DNA from: an uncultured Bacteroidales bacterium
GTDB taxonomy: Bacteria > Bacteroidota > Bacteroidia > Bacteroidales > UBA932
NCBI GenBank assembly: GCA_947303465.1
Contig: CAMYYI010000019.1
Coordinates: 1-38,142, forward strand
Direction: 5' to 3'
Length of the DNA: 38,142 nt
The notes under the pieces were generated by a model. The model saw nothing but the letters and a program-made list of their open reading frames with translations. It searched no databases and was not told the DNA's origin. Within the stretch, counting starts at the first letter, position 1, and every line of letters begins with the position of its first letter. The translations under genes and the position numbers were made by a program. Shown piece after piece: positions 8,401-15,899 of the stretch.

Positions 8401-8831
8401 TGACCGGAACCGTACCTGACGGCACGCATACAGGGCCTAAAGTCTTGCTGATCAATAAGTATTCAGCTTCCGACGGAGACCTGTTCCCCTGGAGCTTCAA
8501 AGCCAACAATCTGGGTACCGTCATAGGAACCCGCACCTGGGGCGGAATCGTGGGTATCAGCGGCTCCCTGCCATATATGGACGGAACAGACGTGCGTGTG
8601 CCTTTCTTCACCAACTATGACCGCAAGACAGGTAAGTGGATAGTGGAGAACCATGGCGTGGACCCGGACATCTTGATAGACAATGACCCCGTCAAGGAGT
8701 ATGCAGGCGAAGACCAGCAGCTTATAAAGGCCGTGGAAGTGGCCCTGGAGCAACTCAAAGACCGTGTACCTCTTCCTCCGGTACCTGCAGACCGCACCTT
8801 CGAGGACCTCGGACTGCCTCAGCTTCCGTAG
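5481..8831 (+). CDS. Tricorn-like S41 peptidase, exported
   Basis: The 1116-aa protein has a signal peptide (residues 1-21), then many WD40/TolB-type propeller repeats of the form SPDGRSIAFT or WSPDGKKLAYN, which make up the first two thirds. A PDZ segment (about 800-890) and an S41 protease core follow. By comparison with archaeal tricorn, the catalytic residues are His774 (SGHAYV), Ser997-Asp998 (SASDGD) and Glu1056. Tricorn-type enzymes cut peptides into short fragments; here the signal peptide places this in the periplasm. A low-complexity Gly/Pro/Lys/Glu loop (about 548-615) interrupts the second propeller. The ATG at 5481 is chosen because it begins the signal peptide; the frame is open for 100 more codons upstream. 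It is the first gene of a five-gene operon; the next start follows one base after its stop. Confidence 0.92.
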   Translation: MGFKVLLASMAILAASLAANAREEARLLRFPATNSREIAFTYAGDLWTVPVSGGQARRLTSHIGYEAFAHYSPDGRSIAFTAEYDGNREVYLIPSEGGEPVRLTYTSTNARDDMGDRMGPNNMVVAWTPDGKQIVYRNRIGSGFDGKLWTVSPEGGMPEEIPLPEGGFCCWSPDGKKLAYNRVMREFRTWKYYRGGMADDIWIWDPAKKKVTNITENDAQDIFPMWIGDEIFFISDRDMTMNLFCYNVKTGKTEKVTDYTDFDIKFPSTDGKTIVFEKGGWIHCFDPKDRKCYRVPVNLASDDVQARPVRLDAGSRITSAALSPDGKRMVATARGEVFDIPVTKGVTRNLSRTPGANDRSADWSPDGKYIAWIGDGSSETEVYLYEVEKGGDAIQLTSGADTYIRSLQWAPDSKTILYTDRKNRLVEVSVPSGAKRVVMQNPEAEFRGVSYSPDSKWITYTRPAKNEMDVVYVYNLESGKEYPVTERWYNSSSPVFSSDGKYLIFSSDRDINPQYSRIEWNFTLGNMGSAYLALLAADTPSPLLPKDGSPSSGEGGGRGPGGMGFPGGRPPRDMMAEQDTKPAGPDFKGPRPDKGSKPESEKADGEESKEPVNVKIDPDGIFARIVKLPFGGRNFYSDGKKIWHGDFGGTKVFDLESGSDEECAKGMVRYRNGDKMALIRERGSWSAAKFGARMSGEKIDTKDVVVLVDYAQEWPQIFDEVWRAFRDGYYVQNMHGRDWKAIKDKYSALLPYVRTRLDLNYVIGEMISELASGHAYVNPGEYPKPERVQMGLLGARLSRDKSGCYKIDRILEGAPYSESLRSPLAEPGIGVKAGDYITAIDGVSVTGTTNIYSMLVGKAGVLTELTVASKPNEKGRKVIVKPIADEEPLYHYEWVQRNIATVDKLSGGKVGYIYIPDMGPEGLSEFARYYYPQTDKEALIIDDRANGGGNVSPMLIERLKREVYRMTMSRTSTMTGTVPDGTHTGPKVLLINKYSASDGDLFPWSFKANNLGTVIGTRTWGGIVGISGSLPYMDGTDVRVPFFTNYDRKTGKWIVENHGVDPDILIDNDPVKEYAGEDQQLIKAVEVALEQLKDRVPLPPVPADRTFEDLGLPQLP

Positions 8832-8832
8832 T

Positions 8833-9537
8833 ATGCGACTCCTCCTGATTTATTCATTTTTGGCGATTATGGCCCTGGCAGCGCCGGCGGGAAACACCGC
8901 CCCCGGTGCCGCCAGGAGCTATTTCTGCTCCACAAAAGGCGCAACTCTGCGCTATGAGCGCTATGACCCCGAAGGGGAAACCCACTGGTGGACGCAAATT
9001 TCCAGGATAAATGCCGTACGCACCCGCCAGGACGGTGTGAGGGAGGTGGACTTTACCACAACCATTATCCCCGACAAGGAAAAGACCATGGTCAAAGGGG
9101 ATGTGAATTCCACCGCCCTGCTATACCCGGACGGCGCAGTGGAAGTGAACGTCTCCGATGCGGCCGCCTATGTCGCCCGTCAGTTGTTCTCCTCTCTCAA
9201 TTTCACAGTCAAAGGCGGCACTTCCACCTTGAAAGCCACATTGAAGCCGGGCGACATCCTGGAAGACATACACGGGACGGTTGATTGGAAGGGCATAAAA
9301 CTTACAATAGACTTCACGGATCGCAAAGTATTGCGCCGTGAGACCGTCACCGTCCCTGCCGGCACTTTCGACTGCATTGTAGTGCGCGAGCATAAACTGG
9401 AGAAGGCTCCGCTGCATAAAAGGGCCCGGATCACCTATACCTGGTACACCCTGGACTATGGCATGATACGTCACGACACGCATTTCCTTGACGGCCGCCA
9501 GGAATGCTCCGAGCAACTCTATACCATTACGAAATAG
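8833..9537 (+). CDS. TapB / DUF3108-like periplasmic protein
   Basis: The 234-aa protein has a signal peptide (MRLLLIYSFLAIMALAAPAG) and a single mature domain with no Cys at the cleavage site, so it is probably soluble and periplasmic. The pattern of beta strands, including GATLRYERYDPEGE near the start, PAGTFDCIVVRE at about residue 175 and a closing YTLDYGMIRHD, matches the DUF3108-like/TapB family as I remember it. No biochemical function is known to me. The ATG lies one base after the tricorn stop, so the two are co-translated neighbours. The frame is open upstream, but only this ATG gives a signal peptide. Confidence 0.65.
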   Translation: MRLLLIYSFLAIMALAAPAGNTAPGAARSYFCSTKGATLRYERYDPEGETHWWTQISRINAVRTRQDGVREVDFTTTIIPDKEKTMVKGDVNSTALLYPDGAVEVNVSDAAAYVARQLFSSLNFTVKGGTSTLKATLKPGDILEDIHGTVDWKGIKLTIDFTDRKVLRRETVTVPAGTFDCIVVREHKLEKAPLHKRARITYTWYTLDYGMIRHDTHFLDGRQECSEQLYTITK

Positions 9538-9548
9538 CCATAAACACC

Positions 9549-11816
9549 GTGAAACGGATACTGCTCGCATTCGCCATCCTCGCATTGGCATCTTCCTGTA
9601 ATAATACAGTTGAGACCTATACTGACTGGCTGTATGAGTATATGCCTCTTCCGGACAGCCTGCACCAATCCCGCAGCTGGTGGAAGGCCAATGTGGCCAA
9701 GACGCTGGAAGTGCGGGAGCGAATGCAGTGGAATATTCCCGAAAGGGAGTTCCGCCACTTCGTGCTGCCGCTGAGGGTGAACAATGAGAGCCTGGACGAT
9801 TTCCGCACGGTCTATGCCGACACCCTGTGCCGCCGTGTTCAGGGAATGAGCCTTGCGGAGGCTGCGCTGGAAATCAATCACTGGTGCCACGAGCAGGCCA
9901 GCTACGAGCCGGCGGACGCGCGTACCAGCGCACCCATGGCCACGGTACGCCGGGGAGTTGGCCGATGCGGCGAGGAATCCGTGCTTACGGTGGCGGCATT
10001 GCGCGCCGCAGGCATCCCTGCCCGGCAGGTGTACACGCCCCGATGGGCGCACACCGATGACAATCATGCGTGGGTGGAGGTATGGGCCGACGGAAAGTGG
10101 CATTTCCTGGGTGCCTGCGAGCCTGCGCCGACGCTGGACAACGCCTGGTTCAACGGACCGGTTTCCCAGGCCATGCTGCTGCATACCAAGGTTTACGGTG
10201 ACTACGACGGTCCCGAGGGAGTGATTCAGCGAACCCCGTGCTTCACGGAGATTAACGTCACCGGCGGATACGTTCCTACGAAGAATATCATAGTGACGGT
10301 GGTGGAGATCCCCGATCAAGTCGGGGATGACGCAGCCGTCATGGCCGGCTCCGACCGGCCATCTCCCGTTCCCGGCGCGGAAGTCGGTTTCACGATTTAC
10401 AACTATGCCGAATTCTACACCGTCGCCCGCTACACCACCGGCAGCGACGGCCGTGCGTCCCTGGAAACAGGCATGGGAGACATGTACGTCTGGGCAAGGA
10501 AGGGAGACCGATTCGGCTACGGCGTCGCATGGGCTGACAGCGTTACCGTGATCCTGGACCATAAAGTCGGCGAGCGTTTCAGCGCCGAGGTCATTATCGA
10601 GCCGCCTCACGAGAACCCGATCCCCACTGGCGCCACTCCCGAGCAGGAAGAGGCGAACAAACTCCGACTTGCCGCGGAAGACGCCATTCGCGACTCGCAT
10701 CCCCATAACAATCCGGACGCCGACGCCTTCCTCGTGGCACATGGAGAGGAAGGACAGCTGCTGCTGGATCTCATCTCGGCGAAAGACCGCGGGGACGTTT
10801 CCCGTGAGGTGCTGGAAGATGCTCTCGAGGGCGCACGAGGCTGCACTGACCCTTATATCCTGAACCCCCGCGTGGAGATTGAGCCGCTGCTCCCCTTCCG
10901 CCGCGAAGTTTTAGCATCCGGAATAGCGGGCCAACTCCGCAGCGCAGACGAAGTGACACGGTGGGTGCGAGACAACATACGCCTGCGCGAGGGGCGTAAC
11001 CCCCAAGGCCTGCGTACCGCCCCCATCGCAGTCTGGCGCTCGCGGCTTGCGGACGCCAAGGCACGCGACATATTCTGCGTGGCCCTTTGCCGCACCCTGG
11101 GCTTTCCCGCACGCATCGATCCTGTAACCGGCAAGCTTCAGTATCGGACAGGGGAACTCTGGGCTGACGTCCGCCTCTCCGGGGATGCCGCGCCCGAGCC
11201 GGCCCCGCAGGGCACGCTACGCATAGTCAGGGAACTGCCGGCCGAGTATTACAGGGACTTTACAATCAGCGCCCTCAACGAAGACGGGCCGCAACTTATG
11301 GAGTATGACGAAGGCTCCACTTTGCAGAAGGCCTACAGCCTCGACGAAGGCTACTACGTACTGACCTCCGGAACGCGCTTCGGCCCGCACATCTTTGTCC
11401 GCCAGGAATTCTTCCCCCTGCCCGCAGGAGAAGACACCTACGTGCCCATGATTCTCCAGAACAGGGATGAGCCCCTTCCGGTAATAGGCAAGATCAATAT
11501 CAAGGACATTCCGGAGTCTTCCGTCCACGGTGACGGTCTGATAATTGCAGTACTCGGAAACCGTAGCGACGAGCCTACTAATCATGCCATACGGGAGCTT
11601 GACTCCTTGGGGCCGGAAAAGAACATAATGACATTCAGCATGCACAAGGCACCCGGGAGCCTGTGCCGAAGCCTCTCCTCGATAGGCAAACCGGGACTCA
11701 CCCTCCCTGTGGTAGCGGTCTGCGATGATGCAGGCAAGGTTTATTATATTTCCAAAGGATACAACCCTTCCCTAGCCAGCAGCATTCTCCCTGTAATCTT
11801 CCAACTCAGAAAATGA
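9549..11816 (+). CDS. Transglutaminase-like lipoprotein with a second, degenerate domain
   Basis: The protein is 755 aa from the GTG at 9549, which begins a lipoprotein signal (VKRILLAFAILALASSC, lipid Cys17). An ATG at 9504 in the same frame would put 15 residues before it. The first transglutaminase/cysteine-protease-like domain has the nucleophile in RCGEE (Cys140) and His173 in NHAWVEVW, followed by the LGACEP segment. A beta-rich middle domain (EVGFTIYNYAEF) follows. A second domain of the same fold (about 470-540, DIFCVALCRTLGFPARI) lacks the Cys at the catalytic position. The C-terminal part is beta-rich. A 55-base double palindrome at 10308-10362 sits in frame. The stop overlaps the TPR gene start (ATGA). 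The likely location is the periplasmic face of the envelope, and the likely activity is peptide or isopeptide cleavage or cross-linking. Confidence 0.85.
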   Translation: MKRILLAFAILALASSCNNTVETYTDWLYEYMPLPDSLHQSRSWWKANVAKTLEVRERMQWNIPEREFRHFVLPLRVNNESLDDFRTVYADTLCRRVQGMSLAEAALEINHWCHEQASYEPADARTSAPMATVRRGVGRCGEESVLTVAALRAAGIPARQVYTPRWAHTDDNHAWVEVWADGKWHFLGACEPAPTLDNAWFNGPVSQAMLLHTKVYGDYDGPEGVIQRTPCFTEINVTGGYVPTKNIIVTVVEIPDQVGDDAAVMAGSDRPSPVPGAEVGFTIYNYAEFYTVARYTTGSDGRASLETGMGDMYVWARKGDRFGYGVAWADSVTVILDHKVGERFSAEVIIEPPHENPIPTGATPEQEEANKLRLAAEDAIRDSHPHNNPDADAFLVAHGEEGQLLLDLISAKDRGDVSREVLEDALEGARGCTDPYILNPRVEIEPLLPFRREVLASGIAGQLRSADEVTRWVRDNIRLREGRNPQGLRTAPIAVWRSRLADAKARDIFCVALCRTLGFPARIDPVTGKLQYRTGELWADVRLSGDAAPEPAPQGTLRIVRELPAEYYRDFTISALNEDGPQLMEYDEGSTLQKAYSLDEGYYVLTSGTRFGPHIFVRQEFFPLPAGEDTYVPMILQNRDEPLPVIGKINIKDIPESSVHGDGLIIAVLGNRSDEPTNHAIRELDSLGPEKNIMTFSMHKAPGSLCRSLSSIGKPGLTLPVVAVCDDAGKVYYISKGYNPSLASSILPVIFQLRK
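10308..10362. repeat. Two perfect palindromes inserted in frame in the transglutaminase-like gene
   Basis: ATCCCCGA (10308-10315) pairs with TCGGGGAT (10321-10328) around a 5-base loop. Twelve bases later ATGGCCGG (10341-10348) pairs with CCGGCCAT (10355-10362) around a 6-base loop. The encoded stretch, roughly IPDQVGDDAAVMAGSDRPSP, reads unlike the surrounding beta-domain, and PDQVGDD is a typical translation of mobile palindromic repeats. The surrounding protein reads smoothly without it. Confidence 0.6.
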
Positions 11817-13003
11817 AAAAAGCACTCTCCTTACTGTTTTGGCTGGCTGTTTGTATTCTTTCGGGAGCCCAGACCAGCCATCGCGACTCCGTGCTCACGC
11901 AAGCGCGCTACCTAAAGAGCATCTTTCGCACGGATGACGCCATTGAGATGCTGTCGACTCTGGTGCAGCCGGGCGCCATGGATGAGGCGGTAATGACCGA
12001 GCTGGCCGACTGCCACTTCCAGAGCGGCGCATACGAAGATGCGGCAGGCAGTTATTTCATGCTCTCTTCCCTCCGGCCGGACAACATACTATACAAACTA
12101 AGGCTGATGCAGGTGACTTACCGGCTGAAAGCATATCCACAGAGTATCCAGGCAGGGCAAGCGGTACTGCAGCTGGATTCCATCCCGGCGGTGGTGAGCT
12201 ATGTTGGCGATGCATTCAATCAGATGGAGCAGGCAGATTCCGCCCTCAGGTACTACCGCAGGGCGCTTGCAATGAAGCCGATGAACAAATCGGTGCTGTC
12301 CAAGGCTATGGGTATTCTCCTCTCTAAAGAGGATTACGACGGAGCCGTGAGCATCTGCGAACCTTTCCTGGCCGAAGATCCGGACAATACCACTATTGCC
12401 CCGCTCAAGGGTCTTGCCGTTTACCGCAAAGGCGATTATGAATCTGCTGTAAACATATTCCAGCGTCAGCAGGATATAGGAAATGACTCATACCCGATCC
12501 ACTACTATCTGGGGCAGAGTTACTGGCACACTCAGGTTATCTACAGGGCCGAGCAGGAACTTGAGGCAGCCTGGCAGATTGATTCCAGCGACGTGAATCT
12601 GGCATACTCCATTGCCGCTGTCAAGTTGGATTATAAATCAGAATCTTACCGTCCTTTCGAGACGGAAGTGAAGCCATGGCTTGACAGGGCCTGGGATATG
12701 ATTCAGCCGGATCCGGCCGTCGCCTCCCGCATCCAGCAGCAATACGGTTTGGGCTTCTCCCGCAAGCAGGAATCCATTGATAAGGCCATCGAGCATTACA
12801 AAGAGGCTTACCGCCTCAACCCCAAACTGATATCCAATATTTCCACAATTGCGTACTGTTACGAGAAGAAGAAAGATTATAAGCAGGCGTTGCAATGGTA
12901 TGAGGTGTACTTGAAATTTGCCCGCCCCGGCACCAAGGGCTACGAATTTGCCACCAAGAGTGTGGAATACATCAAAGGAGAATTGTTTATGGAAGCCCCT
13001 TAA
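11813..13003 (+). CDS. TPR-repeat periplasmic protein
   Basis: The 396-aa protein has a signal peptide (first 19 residues, ending SGAQ) and about eight tetratricopeptide-type helical repeats across the rest, for example ADCHFQSGAYEDAAGSYF, PLKGLAVYRKGDYESAVNIF and IAYCYEKKKDYKQALQWYEV. TPR proteins serve as scaffolds for protein partners and have no catalytic residues. The start codon overlaps the stop of the transglutaminase-like gene (ATGA), and the outer-membrane barrel gene starts ten bases after the stop. This position suggests a periplasmic adaptor between the two; that is inference. Confidence 0.85.
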   Translation: MKKALSLLFWLAVCILSGAQTSHRDSVLTQARYLKSIFRTDDAIEMLSTLVQPGAMDEAVMTELADCHFQSGAYEDAAGSYFMLSSLRPDNILYKLRLMQVTYRLKAYPQSIQAGQAVLQLDSIPAVVSYVGDAFNQMEQADSALRYYRRALAMKPMNKSVLSKAMGILLSKEDYDGAVSICEPFLAEDPDNTTIAPLKGLAVYRKGDYESAVNIFQRQQDIGNDSYPIHYYLGQSYWHTQVIYRAEQELEAAWQIDSSDVNLAYSIAAVKLDYKSESYRPFETEVKPWLDRAWDMIQPDPAVASRIQQQYGLGFSRKQESIDKAIEHYKEAYRLNPKLISNISTIAYCYEKKKDYKQALQWYEVYLKFARPGTKGYEFATKSVEYIKGELFMEAP

Positions 13004-13013
13004 TGGCCAGTGT

Positions 13014-15899
13014 ATGAAAAAGAGATTATTGTTGGTTCCGCTTCTGCTCGCATGCATCAGTCTGCAGGCGCAAGTCGTCATTATCAACGACAATATGTTG
13101 AACGGGAGGATGAGCACGATTAAGGCGGCGGTGCTGGATTCACTCACCAACGAACCGGTTCCCTTTGCATCGGTGTACCTTGTACCCTCCAAGGATACTA
13201 CGATCACCAACTTCACGCTGACGGACGACAAAGGCGAGGCCAGGCTGGAGGACGTTCCCTACGGCAGCTATGTCTTCCACGTCGAGATGCTGGGATACAA
13301 GCCATTCGTTAAGGAAAAGTACTTCCGTGAGCGGAGGGAGGACATGGGGACAATCAAGATGAAGATAGACGAACAGTTCCTGCAGGCGGCGACCGTATCT
13401 GCAGTCGGCAATCCCATAGTTATCAAGCAGGATACGGTTGAATTCAACGCCTCGTCGTTCCGGGTGGGCTCGAACGCCATGCTCAAGGACCTGCTGAAGC
13501 GCATGCCGGGCATGGAGATAACGGAGGACGGCAAGGTAAAATTCAACGGTGAGGCGATAGACCAGCTCACTGTCGGCGGACGCACATTCTTTTTCAGCGA
13601 CCAGAGTACGGCGCTGAACAACCTGCCGGCATCCGTGGTGGACAAGATACGGGTAATCGACAGGGATTCCAAAGCCACCAGGGCCACGGGCGTGCAGGAC
13701 GGCGGCAAGGAAAAAGTTCTGGACGTGGCGCTCAAGAAAGAATACGAAAAGGGCTGGTTCGGCAACGTGGGCCTCAAGGGAGGCTCGACCGTAGGAGATA
13801 AAAATGATGACAGCCCACTCCGGGACGACCGCGGCCTGCTCTGGAGCGGGAATGCCCTGGCCTCCGCTTACAACGAGAAAGACCAGTTGACGGTAATAGC
13901 CAACGGGCAGAACATCAACGACTCCAATGGCGTGGTAATGGTAATCCGGTCCAACGGAGTACGCTCCACAAATTTGAATCAGGGGCTCTCGACCGCCGCA
14001 CAGCTGGGCGTGAATGCCAACACCTCCCGCATAAAAGACGTAGAGACCACCGTAGGCGTCAATTACAAATACACTGATACGGATTCCGGCTCCAAAACTT
14101 CCAGAACCACTTATATGGATGACGGAGACCTCCTCAGCGTGAATGATAACATGGGGAAACAGTACGCCAATGGCGTCTCCGCCAATGCGGAAATGAAGAA
14201 AGAGACCGGAAAGGTGTGGTTTGAGATTGAGCCTTCTTTCTACTACGGCAAGACCGACGAATACAGTTCCGGGAATACGGAATCCAGCCGCGGCGACATA
14301 TTTGCGAACCGTTCCACAAGCAATGTACACACTATAGAAGAGCAAAGCAACGCCGAGATCAATTCCTCCGTTACGTTCAAGGAGCTTTGGGGGAAGAATA
14401 ACAGGTCTATACGCCTGGACTTCGGAGGCAGTTACGGCGTTTCCTCAGATTTCAGCGACGAGACTGCCAGTCTGGAAACCGCCGGAGGTTTTTCCACAAA
14501 AAACATGTCTTATACAGGCACTAACAATGTCCGCTCTCTCCGCAGTTCGATTAATTACGTGGAACCTTTCGGCGATAAATGGATGTTATCCACCAGTCTT
14601 GGCTTCGATTATTCGAATACAGAAAGAATCAGGGACGCCGCCGAAGAATCAGTGCCCAACGACTATTACTCTTCCGAGAGCAGGAACAACAACCTGAAGC
14701 AGATATATGATTTGACCCTCCAGTACAAGTTCAGCAGCAAGAGTTGGATAACCCTTGGCGCCAAGCTTAGCGGAATGCTCAGTGAGACTTTTTCCAAGAG
14801 CTATGGAATTTCCCGGGAAACCGGAAAAGGAGAATGGCTCTGGTTTGTTACTCCTACCATGCGTATAAGGCATAACGGACAAAAAGACAGGTTATACGTC
14901 ACTGTTTCCGGATGGACAGACAAGCCGTCTGTATCAAATCTTTTGCCCGTTCTTGACATAGCCGATCCCTCCAGGCTCAGCTTGGGAAACATATATCTGC
15001 AACCCTTCTCAAACGTTTACATCAATGGCAGTTGGTCCAGAAACAACAGGGAGCGTTTTTCAACGCTGCAGCTCGGTATGTACAGCAACGTTGTCACTAA
15101 TCCTGTCAGCTACGCACGCTGGTACGACGTGGACGGAATAATGTACTCAATTCCCGTAAACTCAAAGAAACCCACAATGTCCGCGAGCGTGTACGGGAGT
15201 TTTACCACGCCCCTGGACAAGAACAAGTTGTGGTCATTGACTCTGAGCTCCGTGAACGGCTTTTCATCATCTGTAAACTATCAGGCAAGGAGCACCCTGA
15301 AGGCGCTTGACAAGGAGTCTTTCGATTATGCCGAATTCATGGATGGCTTCTGGGGAGATTCAAAAGGCGACCGTTTCTACGGCGGACAGAGCGGCTTCAG
15401 CGAAAGCAATACTATCTCATTCACTCCTTACGCCAGTCTCAGCGTCAAGTATAACCAGGACCACTACTCGTTCAGCGTAGGCTCCAATGCCCAGGGCCGT
15501 ATTTCCCGATACTCGCTTGACCCGAGTATCAACATGAACACCCTGGATATCAGCGTGTTCGTCAGCGGCTCCTATACTACCAAGCACGAATTCGAGTTTA
15601 ATTCCGACCTTGCATACGCTTTTCACAGCGGCTATGCAGAGGGCTACGGACTGCCGGAATGGCTCTGGAACGCGGAGATTTCCAAGAACATCGGGGCCTT
15701 TAACCTGAGCATCAAGGCCCATGACATACTCAACCAGGCGCGTAACCTTTCCCATACGGTAACAGCCAACTACGAAGAGGACAGCTACCGCCTCATCATG
15801 GGCCGCTACATCATGTTCGGGGTAAAATGGAACTTCGGCAAGATGAATGCCGCCCAGAGCCAGCGTGCACAGCAGGCTGCGTGGAATATGGCCTTCTAA
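13014..15899 (+). CDS. TonB-receptor-like outer-membrane beta-barrel protein (Omp_b-brl type)
   Basis: The 961-aa protein has a signal peptide (MKKRLLLVPLLLACISLQAQ) and a carboxypeptidase-regulatory-like beta domain (about 30-110, VLDSLTNEPVPFASVYL). A plug-like region (about 120-220, LKDLLKRMPGMEITEDG and LTVGGRTFFF) follows, then a long barrel of alternating strands ending in ...MAF. The plug pattern is that of the family-3 outer-membrane barrels of Bacteroidetes rather than a classic SusC. No SusD-like partner is adjacent. The ATG at 13014 is chosen because it begins the signal peptide. It is the last gene of the operon and overlaps the convergent ygiQ by four bases. A substrate, if it is a transporter, cannot be predicted; the linked protease suggests peptides. 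Confidence 0.86.
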   Translation: MKKRLLLVPLLLACISLQAQVVIINDNMLNGRMSTIKAAVLDSLTNEPVPFASVYLVPSKDTTITNFTLTDDKGEARLEDVPYGSYVFHVEMLGYKPFVKEKYFRERREDMGTIKMKIDEQFLQAATVSAVGNPIVIKQDTVEFNASSFRVGSNAMLKDLLKRMPGMEITEDGKVKFNGEAIDQLTVGGRTFFFSDQSTALNNLPASVVDKIRVIDRDSKATRATGVQDGGKEKVLDVALKKEYEKGWFGNVGLKGGSTVGDKNDDSPLRDDRGLLWSGNALASAYNEKDQLTVIANGQNINDSNGVVMVIRSNGVRSTNLNQGLSTAAQLGVNANTSRIKDVETTVGVNYKYTDTDSGSKTSRTTYMDDGDLLSVNDNMGKQYANGVSANAEMKKETGKVWFEIEPSFYYGKTDEYSSGNTESSRGDIFANRSTSNVHTIEEQSNAEINSSVTFKELWGKNNRSIRLDFGGSYGVSSDFSDETASLETAGGFSTKNMSYTGTNNVRSLRSSINYVEPFGDKWMLSTSLGFDYSNTERIRDAAEESVPNDYYSSESRNNNLKQIYDLTLQYKFSSKSWITLGAKLSGMLSETFSKSYGISRETGKGEWLWFVTPTMRIRHNGQKDRLYVTVSGWTDKPSVSNLLPVLDIADPSRLSLGNIYLQPFSNVYINGSWSRNNRERFSTLQLGMYSNVVTNPVSYARWYDVDGIMYSIPVNSKKPTMSASVYGSFTTPLDKNKLWSLTLSSVNGFSSSVNYQARSTLKALDKESFDYAEFMDGFWGDSKGDRFYGGQSGFSESNTISFTPYASLSVKYNQDHYSFSVGSNAQGRISRYSLDPSINMNTLDISVFVSGSYTTKHEFEFNSDLAYAFHSGYAEGYGLPEWLWNAEISKNIGAFNLSIKAHDILNQARNLSHTVTANYEEDSYRLIMGRYIMFGVKWNFGKMNAAQSQRAQQAAWNMAF

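Noticed and set aside
5430..8429. A 999-codon open frame on the minus strand opposite the tricorn-like gene
   Set aside because: It mirrors the codon bias of a GC-rich gene. The translation shows no family motif and the plus-strand gene has clear propeller, PDZ and S41 motifs.
9519..10742. A 407-codon minus-strand frame opposite the transglutaminase-like gene
   Set aside because: No recognisable domain and low-complexity, His/Val-rich translation; it is a shadow of the real gene.
13140..14345. A 401-codon minus-strand frame opposite the outer-membrane barrel gene
   Set aside because: Shadow frame; the plus strand shows a signal peptide, plug-like region and barrel.
13014..15899. SusC of a polysaccharide-utilisation locus
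   Set aside because: No SusD-like gene or glycoside hydrolase is adjacent in the operon, and the plug pattern is that of the Omp_b-brl family.
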